From positions 14,706,339 through 14,770,338 of the forward strand of contig OW204011.1 of assembly GCA_934047225.1 (NCBI GenBank): 64,000 bases of DNA. Reading direction: 5' to 3'. A model generated the notes under the pieces. The model did not search any database, was not told the DNA's origin, and worked only from the letters and a program-made list of their open reading frames with translations. Source of the DNA: Ypsolopha sequella (taxonomy: Eukaryota > Arthropoda > Insecta > Lepidoptera > Ypsolophidae). Of the stretch, positions 48,001-57,861 are shown in pieces; within the stretch, counting starts at the first letter, position 1; each line of letters begins with the position of its first letter. Made by a program: the position numbers and the translations under genes.

Positions 48001-49870
48001 ACCCGTCTGAAAACGCCCTAAAATTCAAAATATTTTAGGATGGCAGCTTGAAAGAAACTTACCACAGCTGCTGCTCGAAAGGCGAAATTTGTTAGTATTG
48101 CTATAGAAAAATACATGGCAATAAAACATAGTTGGATAAAGAAGTGGACATTCAGTTCTGTGTAGTCACAGTTTACTGTCTTCTCGGGAGACGCCAAGTG
48201 AACAGCGACACAAATAGCATACGCGACACCCTCTATCTGAAAAAAATAATAATTTTTAAACACGTTTCAAAATGCGCGTAGTACAATGATCTTTGCCACT
48301 CTTGAAGAACACTCGTTCATGAACCTCGGGTGTGTCCTCTGGTAATGCTGCCTTTAGGGCCAATCAGAAGCCACAAGGATAATGGGGCGTGGCTTAATAA
48401 ATAAGGACGGGACTTATTTATTTTCACTGTTGTTGACTGGCTCTCTGGCGTAGTTGTTATAATAAATTGGGCAAATCACAGCGCAGCAACGCGCTGGCAC
48501 AGGGATTTTTTTCAAATTCTTGTCTTTGGATTTGTTTCTGATTGATATTTTCTAGTTTGCAGTGCACTCTAGTACAGCCATAGGGCTCACGTTGGGACGT
48601 AATAATCGACGGGAAACACGGGTGTACCGAGTGTGGACTGTGACTTGCATTTCACATTTCACACTCGGAACACCTCTGACAACCCTTCGGGGATTCATTC
48701 GTGACGATACATATACATACAGGTGCTTGGTAATTCGACCTATTCCTTTATTTCCAACAAATAATGCCTATCAACTAGGGGTCGAAAATAATAATTTTTT
48801 TTCAAGTAAAACACGTCGATATTCCAAAAATTACAAAATAAAAATGGTTAAAAAAAAGGAAAGAATTCTACTTAAGACCTTTTAATTCTGAGATTATGGG
48901 AATTCAGGGCACGTATTTTTTTTGTAAATGATCACTCATCTATCATTGATTAGAAATATAATAAATAAGTGCTGAGAGAGGAATAGTTATTTTAAATTAT
49001 TTATTTTTGTTTATTAGTCTGAAAGTTTGAAAAATAATATAAAAACCTTCGTAACTCGGAGACCATTCATTTTTTGGACTGTATCTGTATTTAGAGCCGT
49101 TAAACAGTGGAAAAAAAGGAATAACATTTATGGTACACAGGAAAGGTTGCAGGTTAGCCAACTTCTCGTAAATAAATAAAAAAAAAATAATAATAAAGCC
49201 CTAGGGCAAAATAATCGACTTTCTGTTCGGTTTTGATGCATAAAAAGTGGGCCTTTACGAGTACTTGCATTGAAAAAATATCAAGGCGAATGGTTACGCC
49301 AACTGCAATTTAGAACTGTTTTTGAAGGCCTACTCCTCCCACACGGGTGGTCCAAAAACTTTCATAAAAATATATGATAGGCATTATAGAGTCAAAAATT
49401 AATTTCAAGTTTCATAAACTGTTTTTCTATTGTAAGTTTTGACAAAATAAAATCGAAAGTCATCGAAAGTTTCACATAATTAACACAATAATTCTCTTAC
49501 TCCTTCCAAACGCCTGAAGCGATTTTAATTATTATTTCACCAAATTATAGGAAATTTTTAGATCTAAAAAATTTAAGTTCAAAATTTTTTTTTTCGTTCG
49601 TGGCGTCCATGTGAAAAGTATTATTTTCTCATATTTTGCGCTAGCCGGAGACGCAGTGGTTGTCCAGCCACTTTTCAAGGCACGCTGAAATGAACATTAT
49701 TTCAATGTCGTTTCCGTTGATATTTGTACCGATCTATCTTAAATAGATTTATTCTAAAATATTTTATAGATACAACTAACCAAATTAAGGGCTGCAATGA
49801 ACATTAATAACGCTTTAATGGACCCAATATCAACATTATCTCTTACTGGCAGGAAACTAAAAATACCCAT
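44964..49870 (-). CDS. TM4-B: four-transmembrane protein, four exons
   Basis: Minus-strand exons 49781-49870, 48063-48236, 46055-46232 and 44964-45016 (junction phases 0, 0, 1) encode 164 residues. TM1 is at the exon 1/2 junction (KALLMFIAALNL and on), TM2 in exon 2 (FFIQLCFIAMYFSIAIL), TM3 in exon 3 (IIFIVQWVFSLILLVQFII), and TM4 across exons 3/4 (YVMAFSSIGLI, then NPFFIVYVNSYG). Loop cysteines are in VNCDY and RWDTCAF. It ends at VLEP, much shorter than TM4-A. Length, topology and a cysteine per loop resemble small insect tetraspan families such as DUF4728 (pasiflora type), but that is inference. Neighbour TM4-A is a tandem paralog about 8 kb away. Transcript support is needed for the exact ends. 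Confidence 0.72.
45288..45368. ncRNA. 81-nt near-perfect hairpin (possible small-RNA precursor)
   Basis: Arms of 34 nt pair except for one 3-base internal mismatch: GCAGTAAAGAAAC, CTA, GAAAGAAAAGTAAATCTG against its complement, with a 13-base loop GATGTGAGGAGCT. Size and shape resemble a pre-miRNA, but a tiny MITE would look the same. It lies in TM4-B intron 3. No seed family is recognised. Confidence 0.4.
45462..45560. repeat. Repeat related to 17026-17150
   Basis: AGAGATGGCATGTTAGGCGG, GTCGTCGCACGCACGTCAAA and GAATTACGCGGTAGACCC match the element at 17026 in reverse orientation. Confidence 0.7.
45671..46018. mobile_element. GC-rich MITE, copy 2
   Basis: Begins AGCCAGGGCCACAGCTTCAG and ends GAAGCTGTGGCCGACCGG, flanked by TTA on both sides (45668-45670, 46019-46021). 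The three-base TTA fits the PIF/Harbinger type. It ends 36 bp from TM4-B exon 3. Confidence 0.83.
46055..46232 (-). CDS. TM4-B exon 3
   Basis: 178 bases after TTTGTTTCAG, ending in phase 1 before GTAAGTTC. It encodes NRLMWTDAIN..., a hydrophobic segment, then RWDTCAFPGISYV. TM4-A exon 3 has the same donor context and matching CAF motif. Confidence 0.75.
46290..46657. mobile_element. GC-rich MITE, copy 3
   Basis: Begins CGCCAGGGCCACAATTTCAG and ends AAGCTGTGGCTGACCGG, with flanking TTA at 46287-46289 and 46658-46660. Same orientation as copy 2; TM4-B exon 3 lies between the two. Confidence 0.83.
46807..48018. mobile_element. PIF/Harbinger-type element, 1.2 kb, non-autonomous
   Basis: Inverted ends GGGCGTTTTCAGACGAGTCA and, read inward at the right, GGGCGTTTTCAGACGGGTCA, with TAA duplicated at 46804-46806 and 48019-48021. 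TSD and TIR type suggest PIF/Harbinger. No transposase is visible. It ends 44 bp from TM4-B exon 2. Confidence 0.8.
47797..47875. repeat. Cluster of GGGAATTTTCCC motifs
   Basis: Five copies or near-copies of the palindrome GGGAATTTTCCC within 79 bp (starting near 47797, 47820, 47836, 47848 and 47864). It lies inside the Harbinger-type element. The motif equals an ideal Rel/NF-kappaB site, but here it may simply be repeat sequence. Confidence 0.75.
48063..48236 (-). CDS. TM4-B exon 2
   Basis: 174 bases, phase 0 to phase 0, after TTTTTTTCAG and before GTAAGTTTC. It encodes IEGVAYAICVAV, a loop with VNCDY, and HFFIQLCFIAMYF. The FFxQLCFI core is shared with TM4-A. Confidence 0.75.
48455..48715 (+). 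mobile_element. SINE in TM4-B intron 1
   Basis: CAAATTCTTGTCTTTGGATT, TAGTTTGCAGTGCACTCTAG, CACGGGTGTACCGAGTGTGG and CTTCGGGGATTCATTCGTGA. Same family as 13084-13215 and 57960-58205. Confidence 0.7.
49080..49285 (+). repeat. SINE tail family, copy 3
   Basis: GCCGTTAAACAGTGGAAAAA, GGTTGCAGGTTAGCCAAC, AAAGCCCTAGGGCAAAATAA, GTGGGCCTTTACGAGTAC. In TM4-B intron 1. Confidence 0.7.
49781..49870 (-). CDS. TM4-B exon 1
   Basis: Thirty codons starting MGIFSFLPVRDNVDIG and ending at AALNL, donor GTTAGTTG (GT with a weaker +3). TM4-A exon 1 begins MGIFGFIPVKQHVG and ends IAIVNL, which supports this start. Confidence 0.75.
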
Positions 49871-50224
49871 TCTTAAATGTCCGTTTTTCTTCCTCTCTTG
49901 CAAATAAAAATATTTTGAATTAGATGTGGCAAAATCCTGAAACGAAAATCCTTGAATTACAGAAGGAAGGTACAAGTTAAGAGGCCGGCGCAAAATTAAT
50001 TGTCCATACAAACCTAATACCAAAATCATTTGCAATTCGAGTATATTTCAACCATATTATGCTGTTATTCTGATTAAGACATTATTTTTATAGGTTCATG
50101 TTAATGTTTCCTTCCAAAATACTAACCTGAAACGAAATGTCAGCGATTTGCAATTCGCACATTTTTACACCGTAAATTACCCGTTTTCTTCTTATTTGTT
50201 TTGTATTAACAACAACAACAAAAC
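49871..50224. other. Upstream of TM4-B
   Basis: AT-rich; should contain the TM4-B promoter and 5' UTR. No TATA box stands out. Confidence 0.4.
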
Positions 50225-50700
50225 GTACACGAAAGAAAAATCGTCAGTTTTAGAACTTGCATATCTACTTCAGTAAAAACTATATTATTTTGATTAAATA
50301 TTATATTATTTTTTGGATATTTTCCAGGAATCTGTTTTTAGGAAGTAATTTATAAAATAACACATCTTTGCTAGAGAAGCTTAATTATCAGACAGGGGAT
50401 TCGTTTGAACAAATTCGGACTCTCCTAGTATTGAAAAAAATACATTTGATTTGTTGATCTTTTATCTAGGGATTCTACTAATATGATTAAAACTTGCGAT
50501 TGTCGGCACTTGGTGAAACTTGGATAACAACATGATGAATAAATACACTTGCACTCGTTTCACAGTTTATAAGCTTATTTAAGGCACTACGACAAAAAAA
50601 TCGACACTTTAAGGACTTGCATATCTACTTCAGTAAATAATGTATTATTTTGATAAAATAGTATATTATTTTTGGATTCTTTTTCTAGGGATCTGTTAAA
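50225..50700. repeat. Pair of direct repeats of about 110 bp
   Basis: AACTTGCATATCTACTTCAG at 50257 and GGACTTGCATATCTACTTCA at 50610 begin two diverged copies. Both continue with a TATTATTTTGAT stretch, TTTTTGGAT and an ATCTGTT ending. Possibly the two ends of a decayed element. Confidence 0.6.
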
Positions 50701-51000
50701 ACAGAAACGCGATTGGAGAAATTCGGCTCAATAGAAATATTTATTGAAATGAGGTCCTTTTCGACACCAATTCTCTTGGTTTGATGATTTAGAATGCAAT
50801 TTAGACTGCAACTTTATTAGGTGTGTTTTAACAGTATCTAGGACCTGGTTAAACGAAATTTTGATAGCAACTTTAGTACATTTTATATAAAAAAAAAACG
50901 ACTTTTTGCTACTTTTTCACGAATCCGTCCCTCTCGCACTGAAGATTTTTTCGCATATGGAGTAACAGGGAGTAAAACTTTTACATATCGCCTTAACCCG
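50700..51000. mobile_element. Diverged relative of 62818-63247 element
   Basis: Shares GAAATGAGGTC, TAGGTGTGTTT-AACA and TCTCTCGCACT segments with the TM4-A intron element, and ends with ATATCGCCTTAA. Confidence 0.5.
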
Positions 51001-51084
51001 ACCGGTTTCGGTTTTACACCATCATCAAGGGTTTAGTTAGACTGATTGGATGTTATTTCGTGCAATAAATGATATAGATATCTA

Positions 51085-51341
51085 CAAGGTTTAACAGAAA
51101 GGTGTAACCATATTTGAAGAGCTTATTCAGGCAATGGTATAGAACAACTTTTACTATGGAGCCAATCCTGAAATCTCAAAAAAAATCTGCCCTTCCATAC
51201 ATTTCAGCCGAACGGCATTGCATTTCTCTATAAAAAAAATTTTTTTTTCTGCATACAGGGTTTGTTCCATAGTAAAAGTTGTTCTATACCATTAACTGAA
51301 TAAGCTCTTCAAATATGGTTACACCTTTCTGTTACACGTTG
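51085..51341. mobile_element. TA-flanked foldback MITE
   Basis: Inverted arms of about 46 bp, GTAACCATATTTGAAGAGCT and complement, then an inner inverted pair GGTATAGAACAACTTTTACT. TA on both sides. Confidence 0.85.
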
Positions 51342-51893
51342 TATATCAAGATAGATAATATATATTCCACTTATAAACAATGTATTAAGTATTTATACTT
51401 TTGTAAAAAAAAAACAAAAGCTTTCCACCCTCTTTTTTTATTTTCAAACGTTCGTTTCAAGAACGCGGTTAAGAGCTCAACTTGATTTTTTTTCTTCATA
51501 AAATAGTTATTATAAACATGAAGGGATTCTATTTCAATCCAATATTTTTTTTCCTACAAAATATTTCAGTATTAGGTAAAAAACCTTGGACGAATAAACC
51601 AGCTAAAAACACACCAATTTATTGTTTCGCTGCGTGATCATTAGTATTACGCGTCCAAGAAAAAGAGGCCAATGAGCCAACATATAATCGTCTTTATCAA
51701 AATCTTTGCCAATGGACTTATTATGTGCTGGACGGGTAATAAAAAAAGTTACTAGGGTAGGCCACCCTCTTAAGCTGTTGTCGCGTTATACCATAAATCA
51801 CATTTAGTTAATACTTTTCAGTCAAAAATAATGAAAACAATAATAAAATATGCGTTTGGGAACGAAAACTGACGCAACCACCTTGATCACAAA

Positions 51894-52194
51894 CATAGAC
51901 AATACAGCCCAGAAAGACGTCTATTGTTAAACATCTTGCGTACAAATAATTCTGTCAACAGACGAAACGGGATACTGCAATCCTATTGGCTCTTCCAATC
52001 TTACGTATAGCGCCATAAACTTATCTTTCCCGAAGAAGAAGACTCTAACGTAATGAATATAGAAGCCATTTTGATTTGGCCAACCAAAACATATAATTTA
52101 TTGGAGTGGCGAATTATATCTGCTGGTTCAGTCAGATGTGTTCACAGAAATCGGTCGCCTGTTATGACGAGTCTGTAGGCTGTATTCGTCTACG
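51894..52194. mobile_element. hAT-type MITE (CATAGACAATACAGC), copy 2
   Basis: Full copy with an exact 8-bp duplication ATCACAAA (51886-51893 and 52195-52202), which fixes the element ends. Confidence 0.92.
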
Positions 52195-52469
52195 ATCACA
52201 AAATACCGTAGAAGTAAATAATACTTACTATAATACGTAGTATAAAATTATATGTAGTAGCAATAATATCATGAATGAATGAGGACCATGTTCGATAGCC
52301 GTGTTCAAGGAAACTCACTCGAACATCTAGTTTTCTCTCCGTAGTCTAACTTTGAATTTTTGAAGGTAAAAATCTGGAACAAAGTTGTTCTATCATAATA
52401 ATAAATTATATTATTAATAATTCATTTATTTCGACCAACAAAAGTCATATTCATCATAACACAGACTAT

Positions 52470-52635
52470 GTAACCGATTCTGAAGGCTTTAATTTTAGTT
52501 TTAGTGCTGTCAAACTTAAAATTATTCCAAAGTAATTTAGATTCTGTTGCTAACTTATAAGGGCTATTTTGCAATGAACGTAATTTAGTTTTGACAGCAC
52601 TAAAACTAAAATTAAAGCCTTTAGAATCGGCTTTA
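52470..52635. mobile_element. Foldback element
   Basis: Arms CCGATTCTGAAGGCTTTAAT and TTTTAGTTTTAGTGCTGTCA with their complements (CCGATTCTAAAGGC). About 42-bp arms and a roughly 80-bp centre. Confidence 0.8.
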
Positions 52636-53682
52636 GTATCAACAACAATGTTAGTAGGTAATATCTCTCCGGATAGCGCAAAATAGGCGCTTAAAAATAT
52701 TTAAAAACTTGAAAAAATTATTGTAGCTAAAATTCTTCAAAAATAATCAATGGACTCATTTGTTGTTATAATATCGTCAATTAGACTAAGTTTCAATTTG
52801 TTTCTTTGCACACTTAATTAATTAAATCGGACCTCTGTATTAAATTGGAGCCTTTTGTTAAATTATAGATAAAAAGTTTGAATTCTAATCAATGCACATC
52901 ATTCCACATCATCTTTAGTATATCATATATTTATATATATATATATTTTACTAATTTAACATCTGTGTAGAACTTGATCTTAATTGTGGCTTTCTCGGTC
53001 ACCAGTATGAACCACCTTGACTCGCTCCTCCTCGCTTCGCTCGTTATTGCATCCATTTTTGACTTTTACATGCGGTTGGGTTGGGTGGGCAAATTCGGTA
53101 CTTGATGCACAAGGTCCTATCCTAACACTCTTACAGCATTTAGAACTGATATAATTATACTTACGTACAAAGCTGGGCAACAAGGTGGCCTAATGGTGGA
53201 AGCGCACAATCTCTATTTGGTGGACCGAAGCGCGAAACTCGCGTGCCAACTTTTTCCCAATAAGCCGCCCTTTTGTTCAAGTTGTTTGCCCAGGGCGTGT
53301 CGTTGTACCTACAAAATCATTATAGGTATCACAGAACAGAGCACAGGAGAGAACTAGCATAGAGGGGAACGATTGTCGTTTCGCCCCAGTGTGATGGCTA
53401 CCAGTGTAGCGGCTACCAGTTCAAATATCTTAGCTTTACGTTTATAATTTATTTCGTTTGTTGGTACCTACTTCAAAATATATTGATATACAATTTTGGT
53501 TAACTTTGGAAACGTAAATGACCAAGAAGTTTAAACTTCTTGTAAATGACACTTTAAGAATCCATAGTGATCTATCATGAAATGGAAGTAGGTCAAACAC
53601 AAGCAGTTTATATACTTATAATAAGTTTCTTGGTCACCAGATACACAAAATAGATACTACCAGAAGGCTGACTCGACGACGG
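52636..53682. other. Intergenic DNA
   Basis: No gene seen. AAGAAGTTTAAACTTCTTG near 53529 and a GTTTCTTGGTCACC match near 53630 suggest another decayed inverted-repeat element. Confidence 0.4.
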
Positions 53683-53814
53683 AGCGAAAACAGACGCACA
53701 CATGCATAGACGCGTACGTATGATGATCTCGGCAAAATTTCGTATTGGCATTCACCCGAGTATCTCGAGATTGTCGTACGTACGCGTCTATGTGTGCGTG
53801 TGCCTGTTTTCGCT
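53683..53814. mobile_element. Foldback element with ACGCGTACGTA arms
   Basis: AGCGAAAACAGACGCACACA and TAGACGCGTACGTA pair with TACGTACGCGTCTATGTGTG and TGTTTTCGCT. Centre about 60 bp. Confidence 0.8.
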
Positions 53815-54487
53815 AGTTATGCGGAGTAAACCTTCTGTAAGTGGTTATTTTGTGCCAGAGAGTTCAAACGTAGTACTACATCCATAGACTAATGATAATA
53901 TCGGGTACGGTCATCAGATCACAATAAATGACTATTTTCCACTATAAACACCCACGATTCGGTCATATACACTCAACAAACGTCAAAAATCGTGGGGTAA
54001 AATTGGCTGTCACACGTGATTGTGCAGCTAACTTCAGGCCACTATAAACCACCATGGTATGTACTATTTTGAATATCTGTGTATAACTAGACTTAGGATA
54101 GTATATCCTAAGTTTATGGTGTATAACATAGAAGAGATTGGTCCTCTATGGTGCATAACAAGGAACTTCTAATCTATTTATCTATTTCCGTTAGAAGTTC
54201 ATTTGTTTATATCACTGACCTCTAGCAATACAATACATGGACATGTTTTGAGAAACAAAATTACAGTTCTTTTATGTGCCAATTCAAAGTGAACGTACCG
54301 GGAACTAAAATTGACAATTGTGATAGTAGATAACGACATTTTCTCATCTTTATCGAGTACGCACACGTGATGTCGATATGTCGATAATCTCATAATTATC
54401 TGATCGTCAATAACCAGCGTAGCTACTTTCATTACTATAGAGGTTAGTTGTTTATTCGGATTCCATAGTCTATGGTAGGTACGGATT
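53815..54487. other. Intergenic DNA
   Basis: No supported feature. Confidence 0.35.
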
Positions 54488-54588
54488 CCATACACATTGG
54501 GAAGCTATACACAGGATTTTGAGAAGTTTACCTTGTCTACGGTATCCGATAAGCTGTGGGGCTGTGTATAGCCTCCCAATGTGTATGG
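54488..54588. repeat. Inverted repeat
   Basis: CCATACACATTGGGAAGCTA with complement TAGCCTCCCAATGTGTATGG around a 47-base centre. Confidence 0.75.
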
Positions 54589-55110
54589 GGTCCATATAGA
54601 AGTGAAATAGATAGCCGCCATGCTGATGTTTGCTATCTCTCTTTCTCTTGAGCAAAGGATATGAAGTTACTGAACAATTTGCAGCGTTCTTAATTCTAAA
54701 CATTTTTTTTCACTGAGTGAGCAAATTCGACTTTTGCTCACCAGTTTTAAGCAACAAAGGCTCGCTTTTCAAACTAGGGAGGTGAGAAAATAATGATTCA
54801 CGTGCCATATTCGCGTAGTTATATTCTTATTTGTCAAATAAATGACCATGCCATCAAAGCAACAGGAAAGCGAATGACTAGGATGGCATTAGAGAAATAC
54901 ACTAAGTGGAAATGAGATGCACACATACAAGACTTTTATCCAAGACGTTTGTCCAGTGTAACTTGACCTCTTGAGAAATTCAAGTACCTAAATTCTTTTT
55001 ATCGATTATTTTACTTACCGGAGGAAGGTAATTCCATCTTCTTTACAGCTGAACGGTTTTTTCCCACACTATTTTATAGAGAAGTAGCTCATTTTGATTG
55101 CATGTACGTA
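54589..55110. other. Intergenic DNA
   Basis: No supported feature. Near-repeats of TTTTGCTCACC type occur by 54735. Confidence 0.35.
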
Positions 55111-55560
55111 CAGGGCGTAGCCACGGTGGGGCAGGGTGAGGCCACAGGGGGATATTGGGGTGTTGGCGGATACAGGGGGGGCTTTGGGGGCCATGGCCCC
55201 CTCCAAAACACCCAGGAATTCCATATATTTGATTATTTGAAAGAAAGAAAGAAAGAAAAAAGCTTTATTATCAAGATAAAAAAAAAACAAAACACGACAA
55301 AAAACATTGTACAAAACTATGCAAAAAATATATATATAAGAAATAGAATTACCCTGATAAATGGACGTAGCTCAGCTGTGTGCTACCAAAAAAAAAAAGT
55401 TTTTAGATAGCGCTGATTTTCAGCTACATTTGACTCGACTTTTCGATTCGATTTGGGTGCAATTTTACACAGCATAGGTATTATTATATGAGTTATAGAT
55501 AGGTTTGCCAAAAATACCTTAAGGCTTAAGGCTTAAGGCGCCAAAAATCTTCAATTTTTT

Positions 55561-57145
55561 TACAGTGATCAACCTTACTGTCTCTGTTCCTCTTCTTGTG
55601 GATAAACTGAGAACCGCTGGCATACGTGGTATTTCTCTCAAACTTTTTACCAGCTACCTAACACACAGAACTCAGTGTGTCAAGATTGGTCAGCATATAA
55701 GCAATGACTTGCCCGTCTCTTTTGGTGTACCTCAGGGAAGTATCCTTGGTCCCACTCTGTTTCTAGTTTATATTAATGATTTATGTGCCTTGACAATTGA
55801 TGGTAGCTTGATTTCCTATGCGGATGACACAGCTTTATTGTTTGCTGAGGATACTTGGGAGGATACTTTTAGATCTGCACAGCAAGGACTAAATAAAGTA
55901 TCGCTTTGGCTATCTCAAAATATTCTCACCATTAATCCTAGTAAAACTAAATATATTTCTTTTTCGATTAGAAATCATACCCAACCTGGAAATCAGTATA
56001 AACTAAGTGTCCACACACCAAATTGCTCTCTTGGGACTCCGTGTACTTGTGTTAGCCTGGAAAGATGTCCCATAATTAAATACTTGGGTGTCGTAATTGA
56101 CCAGAATCTCAGTTTTAGATCACACATTGAACATCTCTGTGGAAGAATAAGAAAACTTATTTATATATTTAAACAACTAAGACAAGTTATGAAAATTGAA
56201 TTGCTTTTACGAGTTTATTGTGCCCTTGGTGAGAGTGTGCTTTCTTTCTGTATATCGTCATGGGGAGGTACACATAAAACCATCTTACTTAACTTAGAAA
56301 TAGCACAAAGGGCGCTATTAAAAGTGCTAACTCATAAACCTTTTAGATTTGGTACGACACTTCTGTATGAGTTAACCAAAGTACTGACTGTAAGAAAATT
56401 GTTTGTATTAGAAGCTGTCCGACTTCAACACGAAATTACACCTTTAGACCAAAATTTACAGCTAAAACGTAGAGCTGATATAGTCTGTGTCAAAAAAAAG
56501 TTTAATACTTCATTCAGTAGATGTTTTTTTCCTTTTCTTGGTCCTTTTCTTTATAATTCTTTTAATAAATTTCTTGAAATTCATGGCTTAAATAAAAATG
56601 ACTGTAAGCAAAAAGTCAAATCCTGGCTACTGATGAAAGACTACAACGAAACTGAGGCATTTCTTAAACCAGTATGCTGATTTTCTCATGTTTTATTATG
56701 TCACTCGAGTTATTATAACCACGGTTGAACATATACCACTACAGACACTTACATACAACTACCAACAAACACACCCTCTTAGACACCCTCACACACAAAC
56801 TCGCAAACACTACATGTGCATATTGGTATTAACTTTATATTATATTCTTTCTTTTGCCATAATTTACATTTGATTATTACATGTAATTTAGTAAATTAGT
56901 AAAAATAAGTTTTAAATCAACATATTTTTTTATAAACATGCAATACAAGATGTTACAGTAATATTGTGTTAGCTAGCTAAGTCACCTATTTTTCGGGTTG
57001 AGCAGTACTACTTATCCTAAGACTACAGGGCTATGCCCTTTTTTAGGGAGTAGGGCACTCAAAATTGTTTTGTGTACACTCTTTTAATCTGTGTATGATC
57101 TAGTATGTAAGTTTATAAATGTACACATTTATATGGAATAAACTC

Positions 57146-57176
<31 letters not shown>
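55561..57176 (+). mobile_element. 5'-truncated LINE with (ATT)n tail
   Basis: The RT fragment, a non-coding 3' region of about 450 bp, AATAAA near 57138 and a terminal ATT microsatellite tail form the 3' part of a non-LTR retrotransposon. Confidence 0.8.
55565..56680 (+). CDS. LINE reverse transcriptase, C-terminal 371 aa
   Basis: Contains GVPQGSILGP (about 54-63), YADDTALLF (about 85-93) and the following LNPSKT-type segment (TINPSKTKYI), then the thumb/C-terminal region to PVC-stop. This is the jockey/CR1-like RT arrangement. The N-terminal fingers and the endonuclease are missing, so the fragment is inactive. The frame is open to its natural end. Confidence 0.85.
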   Translation: MINLTVSVPLLVDKLRTAGIRGISLKLFTSYLTHRTQCVKIGQHISNDLPVSFGVPQGSILGPTLFLVYINDLCALTIDGSLISYADDTALLFAEDTWEDTFRSAQQGLNKVSLWLSQNILTINPSKTKYISFSIRNHTQPGNQYKLSVHTPNCSLGTPCTCVSLERCPIIKYLGVVIDQNLSFRSHIEHLCGRIRKLIYIFKQLRQVMKIELLLRVYCALGESVLSFCISSWGGTHKTILLNLEIAQRALLKVLTHKPFRFGTTLLYELTKVLTVRKLFVLEAVRLQHEITPLDQNLQLKRRADIVCVKKKFNTSFSRCFFPFLGPFLYNSFNKFLEIHGLNKNDCKQKVKSWLLMKDYNETEAFLKPVC

Positions 57177-57700
57177 CAGAATGCCCCGCCCCCAAATCAA
57201 ATCCTGAATCCGCCCTTCGGTGAGGCGCTTGCCCCACCCTGGCTCTGACCTGTAAAGTACCTAGCCAAATCTAAAAAAAATAAGTTATCAAGGTACCAAG
57301 AAAGTTCACACTTCACAATCCACATTCGGAAATACCTCTGAAACCCCCTCGGGGGTTCATGTCGTGTATTTTGCACATCATGTGGCTAGCACGCGCCAAC
57401 CTAGGGTTCCGTATTGTGGATGATAAATTTAATTTTTTTTCGTGAATTTCTCAACCGCTTTATTTTGCCTGTAATCTTTACGTAAACACATATTTTTTGG
57501 CTTACCAGTTTTGGAGATAAGGGGGGGTGACATACATTTTTTATGGTTTTTCAAGGATTTCTCGAAATAGATTCAATTAAATATAGTCAAATACACCGGT
57601 AAACAAAATTTTATAAAATAAAACAAACAGAAATAACGTTAACAATTATTATATTTATAAGCGATTTCCTAATAGCGGTTTTGGCAAAAATTCAACAGAA
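57177..57700. other. 3' flank of TM4-A
   Basis: Includes a SINE fragment (CCACATTCGGAAATACCTCT, CTCGGGGGTTCATGTCGTG) at about 57305-57370 and the GGGTTCCGTA motif at 57403. Otherwise AT-rich. Confidence 0.5.
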
Positions 57701-57861
57701 TCATTTGTGCGTATGCGTTTCGGTTTTTTTATAGACTTTTTTTTCTTTTGGTGGTTTTGGTTCGGAGGCTGCGGTAGTGATCGCGATAACGGGGGCACCG
57801 GCTACACTGCCAGGAAGAGGTTCTCCGAAAGAGTTTACGTAAACAATAAAGAATGGATTAC
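57701..57861 (-). CDS. TM4-A exon 4
   Basis: Phase-1 start after TTTATTTCAG; NPFFIVYVNSFGEPLPG then a Pro/Lys-rich tail, ending KTETHTHK and TGA. TM4-B stops after VLEP at the homologous point. Confidence 0.75.

Larger units (their letters stand above)
55111..57247. mobile_element. Possible TIR element containing a LINE
   Basis: Left end CAGGGCGTAGCCACGGTGGG and right end (read inward) CAGAGCCAGGGTGGGGC are imperfect inverted repeats on either side of the LINE at 55561. No convincing target duplication, so the outer element is tentative. Confidence 0.35.
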
